Shown piece after piece: positions 1 to 5,631 of a DNA stretch of 5,631 bases. How positions within the stretch are numbered: position 1 is the first letter of the stretch; every line of letters begins with the position of its first letter. A program made the position numbers and the translations under genes. Location: the NCBI GenBank assembly GCA_031549325.1, contig JAVBQA010000100.1, forward strand, positions 1-5,631, written 5' to 3'. The DNA is from JAJDGF01 sp031549325 (lineage in GTDB: Bacteria > Bacillota > Clostridia > Christensenellales > Aristaeellaceae). The notes beneath the pieces were generated by a model. It was not told the origin of the DNA, ran no database searches, and saw only the letters and a list, made by a program, of their open reading frames with translations.

Positions 1-455
1 TTTTCCACACGCTGTACGATGGCGGTGAGGATTTCGTTCTCTTTTTCTATATATTCCTCGTAGATCACGCCGCGTTCGGCCTCGCGGATGTGCTGCACGA
101 CCACCTGCTTGGCGGTCTGCGCCGCGATGCGCCCGAAATCGCGCGGGGTGGCGCGGATTTCGGCCAAGTCGCCCACCTCATACTTGGGGTGGATGGCGCG
201 CGCCTCTTCCAGAGAAATCTCGGTTTGCACATCTTCGACTTCGTTGACGACCACCTTGCGCGCGAACACCTCCACGGTGCCCTTCTCGCGGTCAATGGCG
301 GCGCGCACATTGGCGCTCTTGCCGAAATTCTTTTTGTAAGCCGAGATCAGCGCGGACTCAATCGCCGAGAACAGCACCTCTTTGTTGATGCGCCGCTCCT
401 TGGCCAGCGCGTCGAGCGCGCCAATGAATTCGCCGGAATCGATGTTGCCGCTCAT
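1..455 (-). CDS. nusA: Transcription termination/antitermination factor NusA, N-terminal part (3' end outside window)
   Basis: NusA binds RNA polymerase and modulates pausing, intrinsic termination and antitermination in the cytoplasm. About 151 codons are visible, starting at ATG 455-453 (MSGNIDSGEFIGALDAL). They cover the N-terminal RNA-polymerase-binding domain: the helical segment with KERRINKEVLFSAIESAL (about residues 19-36), YKKNFGK (41-47), and the stretch ending in GRIAAQTAKQVVVQHIREAE. The window stops at EKENEILTAIVQRVE, where the S1 RNA-binding domain of the family begins, so S1 and the KH domains lie off the left edge. The start is four bases after the rimP stop, with the purine-rich stretch GAGGGGGAAGAG (474-463) inside the rimP 3' end serving as ribosome site, so translation is probably coupled. 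Recognition is firm from sequence pattern and from position after rimP, the usual bacterial arrangement. No in-frame break is seen. Confidence 0.96.
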   Translation of the reverse strand, partial: MSGNIDSGEFIGALDALAKERRINKEVLFSAIESALISAYKKNFGKSANVRAAIDREKGTVEVFARKVVVNEVEDVQTEISLEEARAIHPKYEVGDLAEIRATPRDFGRIAAQTAKQVVVQHIREAERGVIYEEYIEKENEILTAIVQRVE

Positions 456-459
456 TGTG

Positions 460-969
460 TTACTCTTCCCCCTCGTCCCCGTCAACCGGGATGTCATCCT
501 TTAAATCGTCTTCATCAAACTCAATCAGCGGGCGCACCAGCGCCACTTGCCTCTGTTCGAACCGGCGTTCCCGGCCTTCGGCGTCCGCAATGACGACGCA
601 ATCGTCTATGAGGCCAACCAGCGAGCCCGCGTGTATTTTCTGGCCGTCTATCGGCTTGTAAAGCCGAACCTCAACCTGTTCGCCGCGCGCCTTCTCAAAG
701 TCTCCGGGTTTTTTGAGCGGCCGGTCCGCGCCAGGCGAGGAGACCTCCATGTAATCATAATCCACTTTTTCCATTTGCGGCTGTATTTTTCGGTGAAAAG
801 CTTCGCAATCGGATAGCGCAACGCCACCGTCTTTGTCTACATAGAAGCGCAAAAAGCGGCCGGTTGACTCGTGAACCAGCTCGACGTCGATCAGCACCAG
901 ATGCAGTTGTTCAGCTACCTTGCGCGCCTCAGTCTCGGCCCAGCCGAGCGGCGCCGATGGTTTGGGCAA
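460..969 (-). CDS. rimP: Ribosome maturation factor RimP
   Basis: RimP (YlxS/YhbC family) acts in the cytoplasm on maturation of the 30S ribosomal subunit. With the TTG start at 969-967 the protein has 169 residues; the family is usually about 150. Recognisable parts are the N-terminal alpha/beta domain with LVLIDVELV (about 24-32), RFLRFYVDKDGGVALSDC (38-55), the family signature YMEVSSPGADRPLKK (73-87), and the C-terminal SH3-like domain from about 91 with LYKPIDGQKIHAG. The last 22 or so residues form an acidic Asp/Glu tail that adds to the length. Start choice: TTG 969 has GGGAG seven bases upstream (981-977) and gives an N-terminus matching B. subtilis YlxS in length. ATG 999 has no Shine-Dalgarno. 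GTG 1059 lies almost at the predicted transcription start and would read through the leader hairpin. The stop TAA is four bases before nusA. The function call is certain; the exact start is not. Confidence 0.95.
   Translation of the reverse strand: MPKPSAPLGWAETEARKVAEQLHLVLIDVELVHESTGRFLRFYVDKDGGVALSDCEAFHRKIQPQMEKVDYDYMEVSSPGADRPLKKPGDFEKARGEQVEVRLYKPIDGQKIHAGSLVGLIDDCVVIADAEGRERRFEQRQVALVRPLIEFDEDDLKDDIPVDGDEGEE
463..474 (-). promoter_or_regulatory. Ribosome binding site for nusA inside the rimP 3' end
   Basis: The coding strand reads GAGGGGGAAGAG just before the rimP stop codon. The G-run ends 12 bases before the nusA ATG at 455, and the purine-rich extension AAGAG is seven bases from it. 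The site overlaps the last rimP codons (the Glu-Gly-Glu-Glu end), so ribosomes finishing rimP are well placed to start nusA. Coupling is inferred from this geometry. Confidence 0.6.
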
Positions 970-1067
970 TCCAACACTCCCATTCCGCGCATCGATCATA
1001 AACAGCAAAGAGCGGGCATGCCCACTCTCAAATGCCCTGTCGGGCGGCTGTTTCGACACGCCAACCA
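970..1067 (-). promoter_or_regulatory. rimP-nusA leader region with hairpins, candidate attenuator
   Basis: This is the stretch between the predicted transcription start (about 1067) and the TTG start of rimP. It holds a weak 5-bp stem (TGTCG at 1058-1054 pairing with CGACA at 1042-1038, loop 11 bases) and then the strong hairpin at 1028-1009. After that come the U-rich bases 1008-1000 and the rimP Shine-Dalgarno GGGAG (981-977). The order promoter, hairpin, U-rich run, ribosome site is that of a transcription attenuator or a structured leader. The layout is seen directly; any regulatory role is inference. The extents depend on the predicted transcription start and on the TTG start being right. 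Confidence 0.5.
1000..1028 (-). terminator. GC-rich hairpin plus U-rich tail upstream of rimP (attenuator-like)
   Basis: On the minus strand AGAGTGGG (1028-1021) pairs with CCCGCTCT (1016-1009) around the loop CATG, giving eight pairs of which one is G-U. The following nine bases (1008-1000, TTGCTGTTT) are six-ninths U. This resembles a short intrinsic terminator placed between the rimP promoter and rimP, so it could act as a partial terminator or attenuator. It could equally be a structural leader element or an RNA-binding site. The U-run is interrupted by G and C, so I expect incomplete termination at most. Confidence 0.5.
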
Positions 1068-1073
1068 GAAGTT

Positions 1074-1102
1074 ATTATAGCACATCGAGGATAAGAATAC
1101 AA
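1074..1102 (-). promoter_or_regulatory. Sigma-A type promoter for rimP-nusA with extended -10
   Basis: A perfect TATAAT lies at 1079-1074, preceded by TG and one base (1082-1080), which makes an extended -10 TGnTATAAT. A -35 hexamer TTGTAT (three leading bases match TTGACA) lies at 1102-1097, exactly 17 bases upstream. Transcription would start at about 1067, giving a leader of about 98 bases before the rimP TTG start. The site sits in the non-coding gap after the WG-repeat gene, so rimP-nusA can be expressed independently of polC. Confidence 0.8.
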
Positions 1103-1146
1103 TAGCCATTGCGGCCAAGCGCACAAAATAATGGTTAAATGCAGAG

Positions 1147-2520
1147 TTAGCCTTGAATTGAAAATTTTATCAGCCAGTTGCCCTTCATATCCACCAGCCC
1201 GGCCTCGTCCTTGGTGACGGCAATCAGATAGCCCGGCCCGGCGTAGTCCAGCGCGGAAAAGCGCCCGGCCTCAATCAGCGCCACACCGTTCTTGTCCATC
1301 ACGCCGCCGTTTCGAATGCTCAGGTCAATATAGCTCTCCAGCCAGCCTCCCTCGGTGGGCGGCGCGCCCGTTTCGTCGGTGAACCCAAAGCACGGCTCAC
1401 CCTGCGCGTCACTGCCCAACAGCACGATGTTGTTGTGCGGCCCGTCGATCTCCTTGCCCGAGAGGTCCACCAGATAGGCGTTCTTCTCGCCCCAGAGGCC
1501 GCGCTGAGCGATCACCCGGTCGCCCATGGCGTACCAGGCGTCAAAGTTGCCGTCCGGCCCGGTTTCCATCAGCACATTGCCTTCTTCATCGATCAGCTGC
1601 ACCTTGTCGCGCATGTACAGCACCACGTAGTTGCGGTCGAAGTACGCGCCGAAGTAAATCTCATCGCCCTCGAATGCCTTTTTTACCTTGTAGTCGCGCG
1701 GATCGATCAGATAAACACTGCTCACGTCCTGGCTGGCCAGGATGATGTTCCCGTCCCCAAACCCGGTGGACACGAGCGAGTATTTGGGCGTCAGCAGCCA
1801 GCTGCCCGCTTTGTCGATGATGCCGTAGCCGCTCTCTATGCAGGCCTCGGCGCGCCCGTTCTTGAAACTGCCGCCGTACTCTAGCTGCGGGCTGATGGCC
1901 CAGGCGCCCTTCGCGTCCAGATAACCAACCCGTCCGCTCTCGGCAGACGTCGCGGCGCACAGCCCTTCGGAAAAGTCGCCCAGCGCGCCGGTGACCATGG
2001 CGCCCGTCGGGGATTCCTCCCCTGCCGCGTTGATGTACCATATGCCGTCCGGCTTGTCATCATAGGGATCGCCCGTCAGGCCCAGATAGCCGCCTTCGCC
2101 GTTCGGGCAGAGCACCGTGTATTGGCAGCTGACGATGGGCGCCAGCTGCAAGTCCATCACGCCCTGCAGGCCGTCCTGGAAATAGCGGATCACACCGCCC
2201 TCATGCATCAGATAGTCGTAGACCGGATCGGTCAACGGCTCGCCCTTCGCGTTCATGAGCAGCGACAGACCGCTCGCCTGCTCGTCGTAGCTGGGCGTGG
2301 CGATAAACAGCTCGCTCCCGGGTTCCACATCCTCGGGTGAGATCGAGCTGATGGACTGATACGCGCCGCGCTCGGTCAAGGCTTTGCCCTCCGCAGACAC
2401 CAGCACGCAGCCCTCCGGAAGCGGAAGCACCATCGCGTGAGGCGCGTCCGCCAGCGCATGGCACGCGAACAAACCCAGCATCAGCAGGGCCAGCGCGGCG
2501 ATTCGGATGGGGCGTTTCAT
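1147..2520 (-). CDS. Exported WG-repeat protein (WG beta-repeat family), function unknown
   Basis: The 457-residue product starts MKRPIRIAALALL. The basic n-region (K2, R3, R6) and hydrophobic core (about 7-19) form a signal peptide. Cleavage could be at ALA-D (24/25) or ADA-P (26/27) by signal peptidase I. Alternatively LFAC with Cys20 could be a non-ideal lipobox (Phe at -2), making it a membrane-anchored lipoprotein. The remainder consists of about eleven degenerate WG-type repeats with the core hydrophobic-D/N-x-x-G, for example YLDAKGAWAISPQ (about 200-212) and GIIDKAGSWLLTPKY (233-247). There is no enzyme motif or further membrane segment. The start is ATG 2520 because GGAGG sits eight bases upstream; the in-frame ATG at 2535 lies before that site. 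It is placed between polC and rimP, with a promoter for rimP beginning just after it. WG-repeat proteins mostly have no known biochemical role, and a surface or binding role here is only inference. Base composition looks like that of its neighbours. Confidence 0.85.
   Translation of the reverse strand: MKRPIRIAALALLMLGLFACHALADAPHAMVLPLPEGCVLVSAEGKALTERGAYQSISSISPEDVEPGSELFIATPSYDEQASGLSLLMNAKGEPLTDPVYDYLMHEGGVIRYFQDGLQGVMDLQLAPIVSCQYTVLCPNGEGGYLGLTGDPYDDKPDGIWYINAAGEESPTGAMVTGALGDFSEGLCAATSAESGRVGYLDAKGAWAISPQLEYGGSFKNGRAEACIESGYGIIDKAGSWLLTPKYSLVSTGFGDGNIILASQDVSSVYLIDPRDYKVKKAFEGDEIYFGAYFDRNYVVLYMRDKVQLIDEEGNVLMETGPDGNFDAWYAMGDRVIAQRGLWGEKNAYLVDLSGKEIDGPHNNIVLLGSDAQGEPCFGFTDETGAPPTEGGWLESYIDLSIRNGGVMDKNGVALIEAGRFSALDYAGPGYLIAVTKDEAGLVDMKGNWLIKFSIQG
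1150..2412 (-). repeat. About eleven degenerate WG-type protein repeats
   Basis: The mature part of the exported protein repeats a short core, hydrophobic-[D/N/S]-x-x-G-x-x-hydrophobic. In 457-residue numbering the cores begin near 41 (VSAEG), 89 (MNAKG), 122 (MDLQL), 163 (INAAG), 201 (LDAKG), 235 (IDKAG), 272 (IDPRD), 310 (IDEEG), 351 (VDLSG), 408 (MDKNG) and 443 (VDMKG). Spacing is mostly 33-41 residues, with longer gaps of 48 and 57. Several cores are followed by a FxxGxA or YxxGxx type strand. The classical Trp-Gly is mostly replaced by another residue plus Gly. The repeats are recognisable in protein but not in the DNA. Confidence 0.7.
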
Positions 2521-2528
2521 ATCCAATT

Positions 2529-2533
2529 CCTCC
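2529..2533 (-). promoter_or_regulatory. Ribosome binding site GGAGG deciding the WG-repeat protein start
   Basis: GGAGG on the minus strand is separated from ATG 2520 by eight bases (AATTGGAT), close to ideal spacing. It overlaps the preceding in-frame ATG at 2535-2533 (ATGGAGG), so that earlier ATG would use the ribosome site as codons and is not the likely start. This puts the n-region of the signal peptide directly at the N-terminus. Confidence 0.8.
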
Positions 2534-2617
2534 ATTGGTTAGGTGTGGGTTGGACGAATGAGTTGGGTTTGGGGTTCCAATGCGCTCTGTTCGGGCGGAT
2601 GCCGGCGCGCCCGGCGC
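2534..2617 (-). other. polC to WG-gene spacer, A/C-rich on the coding strand
   Basis: After the polC stop the coding strand carries a G+C-only inverted repeat (GCCGG, five-base loop, CCGGC; 2615-2601) with no U-run after it. An A/C-rich tract rich in CCAAAC and CCAACC (about 2580-2538) follows. CATTGG at 2582-2577 and CCAATG at 2538-2533 are inverted copies flanking that tract. I find no convincing -10/-35 pair, so the WG-repeat gene may be read through from polC, or it may use a promoter I cannot recognise. Confidence 0.45.
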
Positions 2618-5600
2618 TTAAAAGTCAAACAAACTGACCTGGCTGGTCTCCGGCAACCCGTTCAGCGAGCCGTTCATCCGCAGGATGTCCACGACCGACT
2701 TGGCGACTTTTCGCCTCACCATGTCCTCCTGGGAGATGAACTCACCGCCCATCCGCGCGATGGCCAGATTTTTCGCCGCCGCCAGCCCCAACCCGGGCAG
2801 CGAGCTGAGCGGGGGGCGGATGTGCGTGTCGTCCACCAGCTGGAACACCTCCGGGTCGGACTCGTACAGCGACACCGGCAGCAGCTGTACCCCCCGCGCC
2901 AGCATCTCGACCAGCGCCTCCAGCAGGCTGGCCTCGTCTTCATCCTTTGCAGTTTTTGAGCCCTTCTCCATCTCGGAAAGCTCGCGCAGGCGCTCCTTCA
3001 GGGTCTGCACGGGCGCCACCATGCGCGAGCCGTCGAACGACTCGGCGTTGCGCAGCAGGTAGCAGGCGTAGTAAGCGCCCGGGTGGTAGATCTTGAAGTA
3101 CGCGATCCGCAGCGCCATGGTGACATACGCCACGGCGTGGGCCTTGGGGAACATGTACTTGATCTTCTTGCACGAGGTGATGAACCACTCGGGCGTGCCC
3201 GCGTCCGCCATGGCCTGCTCCATCTCGGGCTTCAAGCCCTTGCCCTTTCGCACCGATTCCATGATCGTGAAGGCCATCTTGCTCTCGACGCCCTGGTCGA
3301 TCAGCTGGTTCATGATGTCGTCGCGGGTGCAGATGCACTGTTTCAGCGGCGCGATGCCCTGCCGGATGATGTCTTGTGTGTTGCCCAGCCACACGTCCGT
3401 GCCGTGGGACAGTCCGGAGATCCGGATCAGTTCCTCCATGGAGCTGGGCAGCGTGTCCATCAGCATCTGGCGCACGAAGCGCGTGCCGAACTCCGGGATG
3501 CCCAAGGTGCCCGTGGGCACGCCGATCTGCTCAGCCGTGACCCCCAGCGCCTCCGGGCTCTGGAACAGTGACAGGATGGCGCGATAAACCACCGGATCGC
3601 TCAGCGGCACGTCGCCCGGCGCGATACCGGTCAGATCCTGCAGCTTCTTCAGCATGGTCGGATCGTCGTGCCCCAGGATGTCCAGCTTCACCAGCACGTC
3701 GTGCATGGAGCTGAAATCAAAGTGGGTGGTGATGGTCTCGGATTCCATGTCGTCCGCCGGGCGCTGGATGGCGGTGAACTGATAGATCTCGTAGTCCTTG
3801 GGCAACACCACCATGCCCGCCGGATGCTGGCCTGTGGTGCGCTTCACGCCGGTGCAGCCGAGGGCGAGCCGCTCCTTCTCTGCGTTGTTTTTGGTGAGAC
3901 CCCGCTCCTCGAGGTATTTCAGCACATAGCCATACGCGGTCTTCTCCGCAACGGTGCCGATGGTGCCGGCGCGAAACACGTTCTCCTCGCCGAACAGCTC
4001 TTTGACGTATTGGTGCGCGACGGGCTGGTACTCGCCGGAAAAGTTCAGGTCGATGTCGGGCACCTTGTCGCCCTTGAACCCCAAAAACACTTCGAACGGA
4101 ATGTTGAAGCCGTCCCTGTCCATGCGCCTGCCGCACGCCGGGCAATTCTTCTCCGGCAGGTCCAGCCCGCAGGTGAACTCATGCGGCACATCGAACTCGT
4201 TGTGCTTGCAATCCGGGCAAACATAGTGGGGCGGCAGCGCGTTCACCTCGGTAATGCCGGTGGCCCAGGCCACGAACGACGATCCAACCGAGCCGCGCGA
4301 ACCCACGATATAGCCGTCGTCGTTGGATTTTTTCACCAGCTTCACCGCGATGTCAAACAGCGTGGAGAAGCCGTTGCCGATGATGGATTTGAGCTCTTTG
4401 TCGAGCCGTTTCTGCACGATGTCCGGCAGCGGATCGCCGTAGGTGCGCACCGACTTCTCCATGGACAGCCGCCGGATGTCGTCCTCGGCAAAGTCCCAGA
4501 AGGGCTGGAAGGTCTCCTTGCCCTCGGGGTGCTTCACAAACACGCTCATCTCGCCCACGCGGGCGGCGATGGCGTTCGGGTCGTCGATGACCACCTTGCG
4601 CGCCACATCCTCGCCCAGATAGGCAAACTCCTCCAGCATCTCATCGGTGGCCTTGAACCACAGCGGCGCCTGGTTGTCGGCATCCTCAAAGCCCTTGGCC
4701 GCCATCAGGATAGAGCGGAAGATGGCGTCGTGCGGCTCCTTGAAGTGCACGTCGCCCGTGGCCACAACAGGGATCTTCAGCTGGTTCGCCAGCCATACGA
4801 TCTTGCGGTTGATGTCCCTTAAGCCCTCTTCGTCGGCCACGCGCCCCTCGCGCACCAGGAACTCGTTGTTGCCCAGCGGCTGGATTTCGAGGTAGTCGTA
4901 GAACCGCGCCATGGCCAGCAACTCGCCGTCGGATTTGCCCTCCATCACCGCGCGGTACAGCTCGCCCGCCTCGCAGGCGCTGCCGATCAGCAGCCCCTCG
5001 CGGTGGCGCAGCAGCTCGCTTTTGGGGATGCGCGGCTTTTTGTAATAATAGTCCAGATGGCTGAGCGAGACCAGCTTATACAAGTTTTTTAGCCCGACGG
5101 CGTCCTTGGCCAGCAACACCTGGTGATAGGCATGCAGCTGCTTGGGGTCCACCTTGGAGCAGGCCGTGTAGATTTGCCCCACCCGCTCGGCGCCGGTCGT
5201 CTCGCGGATGTCGCGCAGCATGATTTTGAATATCTGGGACAGGATGCCCGCGTCGTCGACCGCGCGGTGGTGGTTAAAGTCGGGCAGGCGCAGGTGCTTT
5301 GCCACCTGGTTGAGCTTGTGGCCCTTAAGGTCGGTATACAAAAAACGGCTGATGGCCACCGTGTCGATCGCGGTAAAATGGTAGGACATGCCGCAGCGCG
5401 CAGACGCAGCGCGTATAAACGCCGTGTCAAACGAGGCGTTGTGCGCCACCAGCACGGCGTCGTCCCCGCCGCAAAAACGATAGAACTCGCCCAGCGCTTC
5501 CTGTTCGCTTGGCGCGCCGACAAGCATTTCGTCGGTGATGCCGGTCAGTTTGACAATGTCGACCGGGACACTGCGCCCGGGGTCGACAAATGTGGCAAAC

Positions 5601-5631
5601 GTGTCTATGACCTCGCCGCCGCGCAGCTTGA
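2618..5631 (-). CDS. polC: DNA polymerase III PolC-type alpha subunit, C-terminal ~1003 residues (5' end outside window)
   Basis: PolC is the replicative DNA polymerase of low-GC Gram-positives and carries its own 3'-5' exonuclease. The frame is open to the right edge, so the ATG at 5527 is internal. In visible residues (1 = Lys at 5629): exonuclease motif II HNASFD at 63-68 and motif III HHRAVDD at 120-126. Motif I (the DxE) lies beyond the edge. Then come the C-terminal PHP part (about 165-360), GSRGSVGSS (443-451), zinc-type cysteines CPDC (471-474), Cys487 and CPAC (496-499), and the palm PDIDLNFSGEYQ with catalytic Asp525 and Asp527. Further on are KRTTGQHPAG (about 596-605), KLDILGHDD with the third Asp at about 650, SGLSHGTDVWLGN (about 738-750), and KKIKYMFPKAHA (about 821-832). 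A helix-hairpin-helix region LPGLGLAAAKN lies near 944-954, and the C-terminal QVSLFDF is a beta-clamp binding motif. From the exonuclease to the end, length matches B. subtilis PolC. No frameshift is seen. Confidence 0.98.
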   Translation of the reverse strand, partial: KLRGGEVIDTFATFVDPGRSVPVDIVKLTGITDEMLVGAPSEQEALGEFYRFCGGDDAVLVAHNASFDTAFIRAASARCGMSYHFTAIDTVAISRFLYTDLKGHKLNQVAKHLRLPDFNHHRAVDDAGILSQIFKIMLRDIRETTGAERVGQIYTACSKVDPKQLHAYHQVLLAKDAVGLKNLYKLVSLSHLDYYYKKPRIPKSELLRHREGLLIGSACEAGELYRAVMEGKSDGELLAMARFYDYLEIQPLGNNEFLVREGRVADEEGLRDINRKIVWLANQLKIPVVATGDVHFKEPHDAIFRSILMAAKGFEDADNQAPLWFKATDEMLEEFAYLGEDVARKVVIDDPNAIAARVGEMSVFVKHPEGKETFQPFWDFAEDDIRRLSMEKSVRTYGDPLPDIVQKRLDKELKSIIGNGFSTLFDIAVKLVKKSNDDGYIVGSRGSVGSSFVAWATGITEVNALPPHYVCPDCKHNEFDVPHEFTCGLDLPEKNCPACGRRMDRDGFNIPFEVFLGFKGDKVPDIDLNFSGEYQPVAHQYVKELFGEENVFRAGTIGTVAEKTAYGYVLKYLEERGLTKNNAEKERLALGCTGVKRTTGQHPAGMVVLPKDYEIYQFTAIQRPADDMESETITTHFDFSSMHDVLVKLDILGHDDPTMLKKLQDLTGIAPGDVPLSDPVVYRAILSLFQSPEALGVTAEQIGVPTGTLGIPEFGTRFVRQMLMDTLPSSMEELIRISGLSHGTDVWLGNTQDIIRQGIAPLKQCICTRDDIMNQLIDQGVESKMAFTIMESVRKGKGLKPEMEQAMADAGTPEWFITSCKKIKYMFPKAHAVAYVTMALRIAYFKIYHPGAYYACYLLRNAESFDGSRMVAPVQTLKERLRELSEMEKGSKTAKDEDEASLLEALVEMLARGVQLLPVSLYESDPEVFQLVDDTHIRPPLSSLPGLGLAAAKNLAIARMGGEFISQEDMVRRKVAKSVVDILRMNGSLNGLPETSQVSLFDF

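Noticed and set aside
90..593. 167-codon open frame on the plus strand across nusA and rimP
   Set aside because: Antisense to two recognised genes, crosses their boundary, and has no motif.
1103..1117. Possible terminator after the WG-repeat gene (TGGCC, GCAAT loop, GGCTA, then TTGTATTCTT)
   Set aside because: Only five pairs including one G-U, and the U-rich tail coincides with the -35 region of the rimP promoter; too weak to call.
1435..1884. 149-codon open frame on the plus strand
   Set aside because: Antisense to the WG-repeat gene; no ribosome site or family motif, and the sense frame carries clear signal-peptide and repeat structure.
2521..2535. Start of the WG-repeat protein at ATG 2535
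   Set aside because: The codons between 2535 and 2520 contain the GGAGG ribosome site, and the added MEELD would put acidic residues ahead of the signal peptide's basic n-region.
2601..2615. GCCGG/CCGGC hairpin just after the polC stop as a terminator
   Set aside because: A five-pair stem with no U-run behind it; a short G+C inverted repeat is expected by chance in this composition.
3668..4822. 384-codon open frame on the plus strand
   Set aside because: It lies wholly antisense to conserved PolC core motifs, has no recognisable domain, and is the expected shadow of GC-rich codons in the opposite frame.
5089..5523. 144-codon minus-strand frame overlapping the PolC exonuclease/PHP region
   Set aside because: Same-strand out-of-frame shadow, biased to Arg, Thr, Ser and Cys; the PolC frame holds the conserved exonuclease motifs.
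5525..5527. ATG 5527 as the polC start
   Set aside because: The same frame stays open to the window edge and encodes exonuclease-domain sequence (for example VDIVKLTGITDE) upstream, so this Met is internal.

Overview
All supported genes in this window lie on the minus strand, so the transcription order runs from high to low coordinates: polC (5' end cut by the right edge), a WG-repeat exported protein, rimP, nusA (3' end cut by the left edge). The order polC-rimP-nusA, together with a Gram-positive-type PolC replicase (proofreading exonuclease inside the polymerase chain), indicates a Bacillota (Firmicutes) genome. High G+C at third codon positions and the WG-repeat protein would fit a high-GC clostridial lineage, possibly from a gut-type community. 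That last step is inference; nothing in the window fixes the genus.

Layout from right to left. Positions 5631-2618 hold about 1003 residues of PolC: most of the exonuclease domain, the rest of the PHP region, the Cys-rich zinc site, the catalytic core and a C-terminal clamp-binding motif. A 97-base spacer (2617-2521), A/C-rich on the coding strand, ends in a good Shine-Dalgarno sequence. Next comes a 457-residue secreted or lipid-anchored protein (2520-1147) made of about eleven degenerate WG-type beta repeats. The spacer 1146-970 carries a strong extended -10 promoter (TTGTAT, 17 bases, TATAAT, with TG one base upstream) and a leader of about 98 bases containing a GC-rich hairpin with a U-rich tail. 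rimP follows, most likely starting at a TTG codon at 969. nusA follows four bases after the rimP stop and runs off the window just as its S1 domain begins.

Functionally, rimP (30S maturation) and nusA (transcription elongation, pausing and antitermination) form a tightly coupled pair with their own promoter and possibly an attenuator. polC is the replicative polymerase. The WG-repeat gene separates two neighbours that in Bacillus subtilis are adjacent (polC, ylxS/rimP), and it is the only exported product here. It is the main accessory feature. I saw no mobile element, CRISPR array, tRNA or rRNA. The window is mostly conserved housekeeping DNA, and I do not claim a new system.
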